Shown here piece by piece: positions 37,428-48,851 of a DNA stretch of 64,000 nt; positions within the stretch are counted from its first letter, which is position 1; every line of letters starts with the position of its first letter. Position numbers and translations under genes: made by a program. Source of the stretch: Mycolicibacterium gilvum. GTDB taxonomy: Bacteria; Actinomycetota; Actinomycetes; Mycobacteriales; Mycobacteriaceae. Location: contig NZ_UGQM01000001.1 of assembly GCF_900454025.1 (NCBI RefSeq), positions 1,550,001 through 1,614,000 on the forward strand. The letters are read 5' to 3'. The notes beneath the pieces are model-generated. The model had not been told where the DNA came from, searched no databases, and saw nothing but the letters and a program-made list of their open reading frames with translations.

Positions 37428-38054
37428 ATGCTCGACCTGATCCTGCCGAAGCAGTGCGGAGGATGCGGCGCGGTCGCGACCGGGTGGTGCGACGCCTGCG
37501 CCGACGACCTCACCGTCGCCGACGACCAGCCGCACCTGATCACCCCGCGGCTGGACCCCGGCGTCCCGGTGCTCTCCCTCGGCCGGTACGCGGGCGCCCG
37601 CCGCAACGCGATCGTCGCCGTCAAGGAACACGGCCGCACCGACCTACGGCGTCCGCTGGCAGACGCGCTGCGCGCCGGCTTGGACCATCTGCTGACCTGG
37701 GGCGTGCTCGCGGCACCGCTGACCCTCGTCCCCGCGCCCACCCGCCGCACGGCGGCCAGACGCCGCGGCGGCGACCCCGTCACCCACATCGCCACGCAGG
37801 CCGCACGGCCACCCGACCAGAGCGTCGCGACCGTCCTGCGCTTCAGGGCGTTCACCCGGGATTCGGTCGGGCTCTCCAGTGCGGCCCGGCAGCGCAACGT
37901 GGCCGGCCGGGTCGTCCTCACGCGGCCCGTGGCCGGACCCGTGGTCGTCGTCGACGACGTGGTGACCACCGGCGCCACCGTCACCGAGTCGGTGCGCGTT
38001 CTGCAAACGGCCGGGATCGACGTGGTTGCTGTACTGGCGCTGGCGAACGCGTGA
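37428..38054 (+). CDS. comF: ComF-type phosphoribosyltransferase-like protein
   Basis: This 208-residue protein begins with a zinc-ribbon-like CGGCGAVATGWCDAC and ends with the PRPP-loop motif VVVVDDVVTTGATVTE. ComF proteins act in DNA uptake in competent bacteria; in mycobacteria the role is unclear. LVPAPTRRTAARRRGG is the conserved N-domain segment. It matches the position of Rv3242c, two genes upstream of secA1. The start is 4 bp after the stop of the previous gene. Confidence 0.9.
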   Translation: MLDLILPKQCGGCGAVATGWCDACADDLTVADDQPHLITPRLDPGVPVLSLGRYAGARRNAIVAVKEHGRTDLRRPLADALRAGLDHLLTWGVLAAPLTLVPAPTRRTAARRRGGDPVTHIATQAARPPDQSVATVLRFRAFTRDSVGLSSAARQRNVAGRVVLTRPVAGPVVVVDDVVTTGATVTESVRVLQTAGIDVVAVLALANA

Positions 38055-38130
38055 GCCTTCGGCGACCGCATTACCCGCACATCAAGGCACCGTGAAGAAC
38101 TGCAAACAGGTGGTCGAATTAGTGGCACGT

Positions 38131-38283
38131 CCGGTGAACACCGACTACCGTCGGCACCAACCAACCGTGAACAACTCACGGCGGCGCTCAGGACGCGAGG
38201 GCCGGTGTCGCGACAGCGATAGGAGGTGAGTAGTCGACACCTTGCACCGGCGAGCGGCGCGACAAAGACAGCCCCGTCGGTGC
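38131..38283 (+). promoter_or_regulatory. Structured leader region upstream of hpf
   Basis: The 290 bp between comF and hpf contain no gene. They show several stem-loops: GGTG..CCGAC/GTCGG..CACC (38133-38158), CCGTGA/TCACGG (38165-38181), GAGGTG/CACCTT (38223-38243), and GCACCG/CGGTGC (38244-38283) followed by TTTTCTT. The third hairpin hides an AGGAGG (38221-38226) with no start codon at normal spacing. An attenuator-like function is a guess. No known riboswitch class fits that I can see. Confidence 0.4.
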
Positions 38284-38344
38284 GTTTTCTTATCAGCCGG
38301 GCACGCAGTGCGTGCGCATGCGAAAGAGAATCGAGTTGCCAAGT

Positions 38345-39028
38345 ATGTCAAGTAATTCCGTGGACTCCGACAGCACGATGGTCATGGACGGGGAACAGCA
38401 CGACGCCCAATCGTCCGACCTGCCCAGCGCTGAGGTGGTGGTCAAGGGTCGCAACGTCGAAGTTCCCGACCACTTCCGCCTCTACGTCGCCGAGAAGCTG
38501 GCACGCCTGGAACGATTCGACCGCACCATCTACCTCTTCGACGTCGAGCTCGATCACGAGAAGAACCGGCGTCAACGCAAGAACTGCCAGCACGTCGAGA
38601 TCACCGCGCGGGGCCGCGGCCCCGTCGTTCGAGGGGAAGCCTGCGCCGACAGTTTCTACGGCGCCTTCGAAGCCGCCGCGAGCAAACTCGAAGCCCGGCT
38701 GCGCAAGAGCAAGGACCGCCGCAAGATCCACTACGGCGACAAGACCCCGGTGTCACTGCACGAGGCGACGGCTCTGGACCGTCTCGACGCCGCGTTCGCC
38801 AAGCCGACGGAGACATCTGCGGTCGAGGCGCCCGTCGACGACCACGAACCGGGCCGGATCGTGCGGACCAAGGAGCATCCCGCGACGCCGATGACCGTCG
38901 ACGACGCGCTCTACGAGATGGAACTGGTCGGCCACGACTTCTTCCTGTTCCACGACAAGGAGAGCGATCGCCCCTGCGTGGTCTACCGCCGGCACGCCTA
39001 CGACTACGGATTGATCAAGCTCGCCTAG
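38345..39028 (+). CDS. hpf: Ribosome hibernation promotion factor, long form
   Basis: Long HPF dimerises 70S ribosomes into 100S particles in stationary phase or hypoxia. From the ATG at 38345 it is 227 residues. The N-terminal S30AE domain has VVVKGRNVEVPDHFRLYVAE and DRTIYLFDVELDHEKNRRQR; the C-terminal dimerisation domain has PMTVDDALYEMELVGHDFFL and RRHAYDYGLIKLA. A TTG at 36 codon-frame positions upstream (38336) has a better ribosome site and could be the start. The stop TAG is shared with the target duplication of an IS element, so the insertion left the protein intact. Confidence 0.93.
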   Translation: MSSNSVDSDSTMVMDGEQHDAQSSDLPSAEVVVKGRNVEVPDHFRLYVAEKLARLERFDRTIYLFDVELDHEKNRRQRKNCQHVEITARGRGPVVRGEACADSFYGAFEAAASKLEARLRKSKDRRKIHYGDKTPVSLHEATALDRLDAAFAKPTETSAVEAPVDDHEPGRIVRTKEHPATPMTVDDALYEMELVGHDFFLFHDKESDRPCVVYRRHAYDYGLIKLA

Positions 39029-40454
39029 TACTACAGCCGTAGATCGTTGCTCGTCGGCGTGTTTGCCTTGCTGGATTGGGTGACCGCGGCATCGTTCGGA
39101 GTTTGTGAGAACTAACGATGATGCCGCGGTCGCCGCGGCTTACAGGGTAGACGTTGATCGGTGGCGAAGTGGCTTTGATGAGGTGCTGGATCGGGTCGCG
39201 TCACGGTTCGCTCGGTGCGAGCCGCTGCGCAACGCCGGCGCGTTGATGCTCGGGTTGGTCTGTGACATTGACCGTAAGAACTGTTGGACGCTGGCCGAGC
39301 GTTGCGGCCACAGCAGCCCGGACCGGATGCAGCATCTGCTGGCGCGGGCGAAGTGGGACGCCGAGGGAGTGCGTGATGATCTTCGCGCCTACGTGGTCGA
39401 CCACCTCGGCGATGACGAGGCGATCCTGATCGTCGATGAGACTGGAGACGTGAAGAAGGGCACTCATACCGTCGGGACTCAGCGCCAGTACACCGGTACC
39501 GCGGGCAGGATCGAAAACGCCCAAGTCGCTGTGTATTTGGCCTATGCGGGGCCCAACAGTCACGCACTGGTGGACCGCGAGCTATACCTGCCGAAGTCGT
39601 GGATCGACGACTCGGAACGCCGTCAGTGCGCCGGGGTGCCCACCGATGTCGAGTTCGCCACCAAACCTGCGCTGGCCGAGCGGATGATCACTCGTGCTGT
39701 GGCCGCCGGAGTCCCTGCGCGATGGGCCACCGGCGACGAGGTCTACGGCGCCGACCCCGACCTGCGCGCCGCGATCGCCGCCCAGGGGCTGGGCTATGTG
39801 CTGGCCGTCGGGTCCAATCGCACCGTCACCACCAGTACGGGCAGCCAGCGAGTAGACGAGCTTGCCCGGTCTCTGCCGCGGCGGGCCTGGCGGCGCGTCA
39901 GCGCCGGAACCGGCGCCAAGGGCCAACGCTGGTACTCCTGGACGTTGGTCGAAATCACCGACGCCGAGCCCGGCCACCATCACCTGCTGGTGCGCCGCAA
40001 CGACAAGACCGCTGAATTGGCCTATTACCGCTGCTACAGCCCCAATCCGGTCACCCTGGCCGACTACGTACGGGTCGCCGGGCGGCGCTGGAAGGTCGAG
40101 GAATCGTTTCAAGCCGGCAAGGGCCTGGCCGGGCTCGACGAGCACCAGGTACGGACCTGGACCTCTTGGCACCGCTGGGTCACCCTATCCATGCTTGCCC
40201 ATGCCTTCCTCGTCGTCACGACCGCCGCTCAACGGCGCAGCGACGAACCCGACGACCAGACCGGCCAGACACTGATCACGTTGACAGTCAATGAATTCCG
40301 CAGACTCTTCATCGCCCTGGTATTGCAGCCGCTACACGCGGTTGCCGACGTCCTCGCCTGGTCCACCTGGCGGCGACGACATCAAACGAGAGCCCGCACC
40401 TACCATTACCGCAAACAACATCAACAACAATGAACGCTATCTACGGCTGTAGTA
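39029..40454 (+). mobile_element. IS701-family insertion sequence, 1426 bp, complete
   Basis: Terminal inverted repeats are TACTACAGCCGTAGAT at 39029-39044 and its exact reverse complement at 40439-40454. A 4-bp target duplication CTAG flanks it at 39025-39028 and 40455-40458; CTAG duplications are typical for the IS701 family. One transposase gene, intact, fills the element. The left CTAG contains the TAG stop of hpf. Identical ends and an open transposase suggest recent insertion. Confidence 0.93.
39105..40433 (+). CDS. IS701-family transposase
   Basis: This 442-residue transposase has a DDE catalytic triad by sequence: [10 protein letters not shown] (D), [11 protein letters not shown] (D) and [14 protein letters not shown] (E), with the Y(2)R(3)E(6)K-like spacing [16 protein letters not shown]. 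The GTG start at 39105 is 76 bp inside the left repeat. The C terminus is basic ([19 protein letters not shown]). No frameshift or stop is seen, so it should be active. Confidence 0.92.
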   Translation: MRTNDDAAVAAAYRVDVDRWRSGFDEVLDRVASRFARCEPLRNAGALMLGLVCDIDRKNCWTLAERCGHSSPDRMQHLLARAKWDAEGVRDDLRAYVVDHLGDDEAILIVDETGDVKKGTHTVGTQRQYTGTAGRIENAQVAVYLAYAGPNSHALVDRELYLPKSWIDDSERRQCAGVPTDVEFATKPALAERMITRAVAAGVPARWATGDEVYGADPDLRAAIAAQGLGYVLAVGSNRTVTTSTGSQRVDELARSLPRRAWRRVSAGTGAKGQRWYSWTLVEITDAEPGHHHLLVRRNDKTAELAYYRCYSPNPVTLADYVRVAGRRWKVEESFQAGKGLAGLDEHQVRTWTSWHRWVTLSMLAHAFLVVTTAAQRRSDEPDDQTGQTLITLTVNEFRRLFIALVLQPLHAVADVLAWSTWRRRHQTRARTYHYRKQHQQQ

Positions 40455-40474
40455 CTAGCGTCCCTGATCGCGAG

Positions 40475-40507
40475 GAATCCCCCGGAGCCGACGGTTCCGG
40501 GGGATTC
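40475..40507 (+). terminator. Original hpf terminator, now displaced
   Basis: A perfect 12-bp stem, GAATCCCCCGGA (40475-40486) with TCCGGGGGATTC (40496-40507), has a 9-nt loop. It is followed by only a weak T run. Removing the IS and one CTAG copy places it 16 bp after the hpf stop, where a terminator belongs. Confidence 0.75.
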
Positions 40508-40642
40508 TGTTTCACTCCGGGCACTCTTCACGGCTCGCCGTGGCGGCGTCCAACCTGCGTTTTCGATGCGTCCCCTACGATGGTCTGCGTCTGTCGTGAT
40601 GCCGCATCCGACTGGAACAGACGAGGAAAAAGGGTTACCAGC

Positions 40643-43444
<2,802 letters not shown>

Positions 43445-43445
43445 C

Positions 43446-43967
43446 TCAGCCGATCTGCAGCGCGACCAGTCGCCAGCTGTCCCGGTGGCGTTCGATGCGA
43501 CCGGCGATGGCGTGGACGCGACCGGCCCGGGTGAACGACGCGAACACCTCGGCGGCGCCCACCTCGGTGCCGGTATCTACGGAGCGCACGCGGACCTTGC
43601 GCAGCGTCGCGCTTCCGGTGCGCGGCGCCTCGGCGCAGGCGATGACGCAGTCGATCAGGAACGGCGTCATCAACGGCCGCAGCTGAGAGACGGGACGGCG
43701 CCGGTCGATCACCTCGATCACGCGGCGCAGGGACGCCTCGGCGAACACCACCGCCGACCGGGGAGGGGGTGTCTCTCTCACCGGCGTTCGCTGCGGGGGA
43801 CGCAGCGGCCGCAACGACGCACGGTGCAGGGCGCTGCCCGACGGCATCGGGCACGGCCGCTCGGCGATCGGCTGCGGGACGGGCTCGTAGTCGATGACCG
43901 GCGAGGTCACCCACGCCCCGCAACCCTGAGAAGACGACGGGACGGACGGAATCGGGTATGAGGGCAT
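43446..43967 (-). CDS. Rv3235-family protein (DUF6459)
   Basis: This 173-residue protein, from the ATG at 43967 (GGAG at -9 to -12), has a Pro- and Arg-rich first half and a conserved second half: RRVIEVIDRRRPVSQLRPLM then TPFLIDCVIACAEA, then KVRVRSVDTGTEVGAAEVFA and ERHRDSWRLVALQIG. It is the DUF6459 pattern seen next to secA-type genes in actinobacteria. Function unknown. It converges with secA1 within 1 bp and is divergent from the acyltransferase-like gene. Confidence 0.8.
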   Translation of the reverse strand: MPSYPIPSVPSSSQGCGAWVTSPVIDYEPVPQPIAERPCPMPSGSALHRASLRPLRPPQRTPVRETPPPRSAVVFAEASLRRVIEVIDRRRPVSQLRPLMTPFLIDCVIACAEAPRTGSATLRKVRVRSVDTGTEVGAAEVFASFTRAGRVHAIAGRIERHRDSWRLVALQIG

Positions 43968-44135
43968 GCATGATCTCCAGCGTTCGACGGGCCGCTGCTG
44001 GAGAGTCGCAGACCGCTCAATGATTGCACGCGGGTCAGACCCCCGAGCGCACCCGTTGAGGCGGCATCCGGAAACTCCCGATAACGTGACAGCGTCTGAC
44101 TTTTCCACGGGGACCGAAGGGAGACAGCGCCGCAC

Positions 44136-45545
44136 ATGGTGACCAGGTTGTCGGCGTCCGACGCGTCCTTCTACCGGCTGGAGAACTCGTCCACGCCCAT
44201 GTACGTGGGCTCCCTGCAGATCCTGCGCCGACCGCGCAGCGGGCTGAGCTACGAGACGCTGCTGGCCACCGTCGAGCAGCGGCTGCCCCAGATCCCGAGG
44301 TACCGCCAGAAAGTGCGGGAGGTGACACTGGGCCTCGCACGGCCGGTGTGGGTGGACGACCGCGATTTCGACATCACCTACCACATCCGTCGTTCGGCGC
44401 TGCCGTCCCCGGGCAGCGACACCCAGCTGCACGACCTCGTCGCACGCCTCGGCTCGCGGCCACTCGACAAGACCAGGCCGCTGTGGGAGATGTACCTCGT
44501 CGAGGGTCTGGCCAAGAACCGCGTCGCGATCTACACGAAGTCCCATCAGGCTCTCGTCAACGGCATGGCGGCCCTCGAGATCGGCCACGTGATCGCCGAC
44601 CGGACCCAGAAGCCGCCCGAGTTCGGCGAGGACATCTGGATTCCCGGCCGTGAACCCAGCGACCGTCAGCTGTTGCTCGGCGCCGTCGGGGAGTGGATCA
44701 CGCGGCCCACCCAGCAGGCGGCCGCGGTCCGGTCCGCGGTCACCGAGACCGTGTCGAGCACCGCGCAGATCGTCGACCTGGGCCGCCGCGTCGCCGACGT
44801 GGCCCGCACCGTCGCCCGTGGCACCGCCCCGAGCAGCCCGCTGAACACCACCGTGTCCCGCAACCGACGGTTCTCGGTCGCGTCCGGCAGTCTCGACGAA
44901 TTCCGCGTCGTACGTGCCCGTTACGACTGCGACGTCAACGACGTCGTGCTGGCCATGGTGGCCGGAGCGTTACGGAACTGGCTGTTGTCGCGGGGCGAGC
45001 CGGTGAGGGCGACGACGACGGTGCGCGCGATGGCGCCGATGTCGGTGTATCCCGACGCCGAGATCGACTCCACCGGCCCCGGGCAGGCGATCAGCGAGGT
45101 CGCCCCGTTCCTCGTCGATCTACCTGTGGGAGAATCCAATCCGGTGGTCCGGCTCTCGCAGATCTCGCATGCCACCGAATCCCACCCGACCGCGCCCAGC
45201 CTGGTCGACGCCAGGACCATCGTGACGCTGTCAGGGTTCGCGCCGCCGACCTTGCACGCGATGGGCATTCGCGTCGCGACGAGCTTCTCGGCCCGACAGT
45301 TCAACCTCCTGATCACGAATGTGCCGGGCGCACAGAGCCAGATGTACATCGCGGGCACCAAGCTGCTGGAGACCTATTCGGTGCCCCCGCTGCTGCACAA
45401 CCAGACACTGGCCATCGGCGTCACCTCCTACAACGGCATGCTGTACTTCGGCATCAACGCCGACCGCGACGCGATGAGCGACGTCGACATGCTGCCGAGT
45501 CTTCTGCGCGAAGCCCTCGACGAACTGGTGGAAGCCGCACGGTGA
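44136..45545 (+). CDS. WS/DGAT-family protein with degenerate active site
   Basis: This 469-residue protein of the wax ester synthase / diacylglycerol acyltransferase family is related to mycobacterial Tgs proteins. The N-terminal LSASDASFYRLENSSTPMYV and the C-terminal NVPGAQSQMYIAGTKLLETY and LAIGVTSYNGMLYFGINADR are family landmarks. The catalytic HHxxxDG appears as HQALVNG at residues 137-143: the second His and the Asp are changed. Normal acyl transfer seems unlikely. AAGGGAGA precedes the ATG. It may be a structural or regulatory relative. Confidence 0.85.
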   Translation: MVTRLSASDASFYRLENSSTPMYVGSLQILRRPRSGLSYETLLATVEQRLPQIPRYRQKVREVTLGLARPVWVDDRDFDITYHIRRSALPSPGSDTQLHDLVARLGSRPLDKTRPLWEMYLVEGLAKNRVAIYTKSHQALVNGMAALEIGHVIADRTQKPPEFGEDIWIPGREPSDRQLLLGAVGEWITRPTQQAAAVRSAVTETVSSTAQIVDLGRRVADVARTVARGTAPSSPLNTTVSRNRRFSVASGSLDEFRVVRARYDCDVNDVVLAMVAGALRNWLLSRGEPVRATTTVRAMAPMSVYPDAEIDSTGPGQAISEVAPFLVDLPVGESNPVVRLSQISHATESHPTAPSLVDARTIVTLSGFAPPTLHAMGIRVATSFSARQFNLLITNVPGAQSQMYIAGTKLLETYSVPPLLHNQTLAIGVTSYNGMLYFGINADRDAMSDVDMLPSLLREALDELVEAAR

Positions 45546-45605
45546 CCGGCCCGTAGCCACATCGAGAGTTGACGCGGGCCCCTCGGCAAGGGCTGAATTG
45601 ATCGG

Positions 45606-47357
45606 ATGGCTGGCATTTCTGAACACGAGGCACGTGCTCACGCAGACACATCGGCCCGTTCCGGCACCTCGACGGAGGAACCGGCGCTGCACCCGGTGCT
45701 CGACCGTCCGCTCGACGAGGACAGGATCACCAGATCCCGCGGTATCGACTGGGTCGTGTTCGGGGTCACCGCCGTGTTCGCCGTGGGTTTCCTGGTGTGG
45801 GGGTTCCTGAGCACCGAATCGCTGGCCGACGCGTCCGGCAACGCGCTGACATGGGTGATGAACAACACCGGTTGGTTGTTCGTGCTGACCAGCACCGGGT
45901 TCGTCGTCTTCGTCCTCTATCTCGCGCTCGGTAGGTACGGCGCCATCCCGCTGGGCCGCGACGACGAGACGCCCGAGTTCAACGGGGTGTCGTGGGTGGC
46001 GATGATGTTCAGCGCGGGCATGGGCATCGGCCTGATGTTCTTCGTTGTCGCCGAACCGCTCTCGCACTTCACCACCCCGCCGCCGGGCACCGGTGCCGAC
46101 GGTGATTCCGAAGCCGTGCAGAACGCCATGGCCACCACGTTGTTCCACTGGACCCTGCACCCGTGGGCAATCTACGCCGTCGTCGGTCTGGCCATCGCCT
46201 ACGGCGTCTACCGCAAGGGCCGTCTCCAGCTGATCAGCTCGGCGTTCGAACCGCTGCTGGGATCACGGGCCAACGGCTCCTGGGGCAAGGTCATCGACAT
46301 GCTGGCGATCTTCGCGACGCTGTTCGGATCGGCAGCCTCACTGGGCCTGGGTGCGTTGCAGATTCGCAGCGGGCTGCAGATCGTCGCGGGTATCGGCGAG
46401 ACCGGCAACGCGATCCTGGTCGTGATCATCTCGGCGCTCACCGTGTGCTTCGTGCTCTCCGCCGTCTCGGGTGTCGCGCGCGGCATCCAGTGGTTGTCGA
46501 ACATCAACATGGTGCTGGCCATCTCGCTGGCGTTCTTCGTGTTCGTGGTCGGCCCAACGGTTTTCATCCTCAACCTGCTGCCGACGGCGCTTGGCAGCTA
46601 TTTCGCCGACCTGAACATGATGTCGGCGCGCACCGCCGCCGAGGGTTCCGACGTCAACGAGTGGCTTCAGTCGTGGACGATCTTCTACTGGGCGTGGTGG
46701 GTGTCGTGGACGCCGTTCGTCGGCATGTTCATCGCCCGAATCTCGCGGGGCCGCACCATCCGTCAGTTCGTCGGCGGCGTCCTGCTGGTTCCCAGCCTGG
46801 TCTCGCTGGTGTGGTTCGCGGTGTTCGGCGGCGCGGCGATCAACGTGCAGCAGAGCGGAACCGATCTCGCGGGCGAAGGCGGCGTCGAGGCGCAGTTGTT
46901 CTCGCTGCTCGACCAGTATCCGATCGCGACGATCGCGAGTGTGGTCGTGATGGTGCTCGTCGCGATCTTCTTCGTGTCGGGGGCCGACGCCGCGTCGGTG
47001 GTGATGGGATCGCTGTCGCAGAAGGGCACCATCCACCCGAGTCGCGGCACCGTGGTGTTCTGGGGTGTGGCCACCGGAGCGGTCGCCGCGGTGATGCTGC
47101 TGGTCGGCGGCGAGGACGCGCTCACCGGTCTGCAGACCATCACGATCATCGCGGCGCTGCCGTTCGTGCTGGTGATGATCGGCTTGGCCGTGTCGCTGGT
47201 GAAAGACCTGCGCAACGATCCGATGGTGGTGCGCCGCAAGTATGCGGTCGAGGCCGTCGAGAGTGCCGTCATCTCCGGCGTCACCCAGCACGGCGACGAC
47301 TTCATCATCTCGGTGGAGAAGGATCCGCACTGTGACGGCGGGAAACCGGGTGGCTGA
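45606..47357 (+). CDS. BCCT-family betaine/carnitine/choline transporter
   Basis: This 583-residue secondary transporter has a soluble N-terminal tail of about 45 residues and 12 helices. The BCCT signature is in YWAWWVSWTPFVGMFIARIS and RGRTIRQFVGG; MFSAGMGIGLMFFVVAEPL lines the sodium-coupled path. It probably imports glycine betaine or a relative for osmoprotection. The last 26 bp overlap the ppk2 start, so they may be co-expressed. Confidence 0.93.
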   Translation: MAGISEHEARAHADTSARSGTSTEEPALHPVLDRPLDEDRITRSRGIDWVVFGVTAVFAVGFLVWGFLSTESLADASGNALTWVMNNTGWLFVLTSTGFVVFVLYLALGRYGAIPLGRDDETPEFNGVSWVAMMFSAGMGIGLMFFVVAEPLSHFTTPPPGTGADGDSEAVQNAMATTLFHWTLHPWAIYAVVGLAIAYGVYRKGRLQLISSAFEPLLGSRANGSWGKVIDMLAIFATLFGSAASLGLGALQIRSGLQIVAGIGETGNAILVVIISALTVCFVLSAVSGVARGIQWLSNINMVLAISLAFFVFVVGPTVFILNLLPTALGSYFADLNMMSARTAAEGSDVNEWLQSWTIFYWAWWVSWTPFVGMFIARISRGRTIRQFVGGVLLVPSLVSLVWFAVFGGAAINVQQSGTDLAGEGGVEAQLFSLLDQYPIATIASVVVMVLVAIFFVSGADAASVVMGSLSQKGTIHPSRGTVVFWGVATGAVAAVMLLVGGEDALTGLQTITIIAALPFVLVMIGLAVSLVKDLRNDPMVVRRKYAVEAVESAVISGVTQHGDDFIISVEKDPHCDGGKPGG

Positions 47358-48222
47358 CAAGGCGCAGCGCAAGGCCGACAAGACGGAAAAGAAGACCGGC
47401 AAGAAGTCCAACGGGAAGTCCAAGCTGCCCGGCGACGTCTACGAGGCCGAATTGTTCCGCCTCCAAACGGAACTGGTCAAGCTTCAGGAGTGGGTCCGAG
47501 CGACCGGCGCGCGGGTCGTCGTCGTCTTCGAAGGGCGCGACGCCGCGGGCAAGGGCGGTGCGATCAAACGCGTCACCGAGTACCTCAGTCCACGCGTCGC
47601 GAACATCGCCGCGTTGCCGGCGCCGACGGAACGCGAACGCGGACAATGGTATTTCCAGCGCTACATCCAGCATCTGCCCACCGGTGGCGAGATCGTGTTG
47701 TTCGACCGGTCCTGGTACAACCGCGCCGGCGTCGAGAAGGTGATGGGATTCTGCACGCCCGCCGAGCACGCGCTGTTTTTGCGGCAGGCCCCGATCTTCG
47801 AGCAGATGCTGATCGAGGACGGCATCATCCTGCGCAAGTACTGGTTCTCGGTGTCCGGCGAGGAGCAGCTGCGACGGTTCAAGTCACGCCACAGCGACCC
47901 GGTCCGGCGCTGGAAGCTCTCGCCGATGGACCTCGAGTCGGTGTACCGCTGGGAGGACTACTCCCGGGCCAAAGACGAGATGATGGCGCACACCGACACC
48001 CCGCTGAGCCCCTGGTACGTGGTGGAGTCCGACATCAAGAAGCATGCGCGGCTCAACATGATCGCGCACCTGCTCTCGACCATCGACTACTACGACGTCG
48101 AGGCGCCGAAGGTGACGCTGCCCAAGAAGGTGGTGTGCAGCGCCGACTACCAGCGTCCGCCGCGGGAGGCGTCGACCTACGTCGACGATCACGTCGCGTC
48201 GCTGATGGGTGACAGGGAGTAG
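47332..48222 (+). CDS. ppk2: Polyphosphate kinase 2
   Basis: PPK2 transfers phosphate from polyphosphate to nucleoside diphosphates (GTP/ATP synthesis) or the reverse. From the GTG at 47332 the protein is 296 residues, one more than I recall for Rv3232c. GAGAAGGA precedes it by 8 nt inside the BCCT gene. Walker A FEGRDAAGKGGAIKR, Walker B EIVLFDRSWYNRAGVEKVMG, lid KYWFSVSGEEQLRRFKSR and SPMDLESVYRWEDYSRAKDE are all present. The N-terminal 40 residues are lysine-rich. Confidence 0.95.
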   Translation: MTAGNRVADKAQRKADKTEKKTGKKSNGKSKLPGDVYEAELFRLQTELVKLQEWVRATGARVVVVFEGRDAAGKGGAIKRVTEYLSPRVANIAALPAPTERERGQWYFQRYIQHLPTGGEIVLFDRSWYNRAGVEKVMGFCTPAEHALFLRQAPIFEQMLIEDGIILRKYWFSVSGEEQLRRFKSRHSDPVRRWKLSPMDLESVYRWEDYSRAKDEMMAHTDTPLSPWYVVESDIKKHARLNMIAHLLSTIDYYDVEAPKVTLPKKVVCSADYQRPPREASTYVDDHVASLMGDRE

Positions 48223-48247
48223 CGCCGCCGGCGGCTACCCTCTGGTC

Positions 48248-48754
48248 GTGCGCGTATACGTCCCCGCCACTCTGGCGATGTTGCAGCGGTTGGTCGCCGA
48301 CGGATCTCTGCGTCCGGTCAACGGCACCGCGTTCGCCGTCACGCCCACGTTGCGGGAGTCCTATTCCGAGGGCGACGACGAGGAACTGGCCGAGGTCGCC
48401 CGCAGGGAGGCCGCGCTCGCGTCGCTGCGCCTGCTCGGTCACGAGGACACCGGCGAGCTGCCGCCGCGGCGTGTGGTGGTCGAGACCGACATCGATGAAG
48501 CGGACGGGCTCACCCTGCGGCCCGACCTCGATGACGCCGTGGTGCGGCTGTCGGGGGAGATCGACTTGGGCCGGGTCATCGCCGCGTACGTGGACAATCA
48601 GGCTGCCGAGGCGGCGGTCCGGGCCGCGGTCGAGGTGATCGACGCCGCCGATCTGGGTAATGAAGACGCAGAGTTGACCGTCGGCGACGCACAGGATCAC
48701 GACCTCGCGTGGTATGCGCCACAAGAGCTACCGTTCCTGCTTGACCTGCTCTGA
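48248..48754 (+). CDS. DUF6912-family protein
   Basis: This 168-residue protein starts VRVYVPATLAMLQRLVADGS and corresponds to Rv3231c (169 residues). It is acidic and soluble, with no catalytic motif I can name. The GTG at 48248 has TACCCT (48236-48241) 6 nt upstream and no Shine-Dalgarno, so it seems leaderless. Its position next to ppk2 and the desaturase genes is conserved. Function unknown. Confidence 0.85.
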   Translation: MRVYVPATLAMLQRLVADGSLRPVNGTAFAVTPTLRESYSEGDDEELAEVARREAALASLRLLGHEDTGELPPRRVVVETDIDEADGLTLRPDLDDAVVRLSGEIDLGRVIAAYVDNQAAEAAVRAAVEVIDAADLGNEDAELTVGDAQDHDLAWYAPQELPFLLDLL

Positions 48755-48773
48755 GGCTGGATACGCCACCGTA

Positions 48774-48792
48774 AGTTACGGTACCGTAGGTA
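48774..48792 (+). promoter_or_regulatory. Operator-like palindrome upstream of ferredoxin reductase gene
   Basis: TACGGTACCGTA (48777-48788) is a perfect 12-bp palindrome. With its right flank it gives TACG, 4 nt, CGTAGGTAA. The same arrangement, TACG, 4 nt, CGTAGGTTA, occurs at 50029-50045 upstream of desA3, so one regulator may serve both genes. Confidence 0.6.
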
Positions 48793-48851
48793 AGCGCGCC
48801 GACCGTATCGAGGTCGCGCCGCGATACGTGTAGATCCCGTCAGGAGCCGTC

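Noticed and set aside
38226..38894. Open frame beginning at the AGGAGGTGAG before hpf
   Set aside because: It runs in another frame through hpf, is Ser/Arg-rich, and the GTG overlaps the ribosome site itself.
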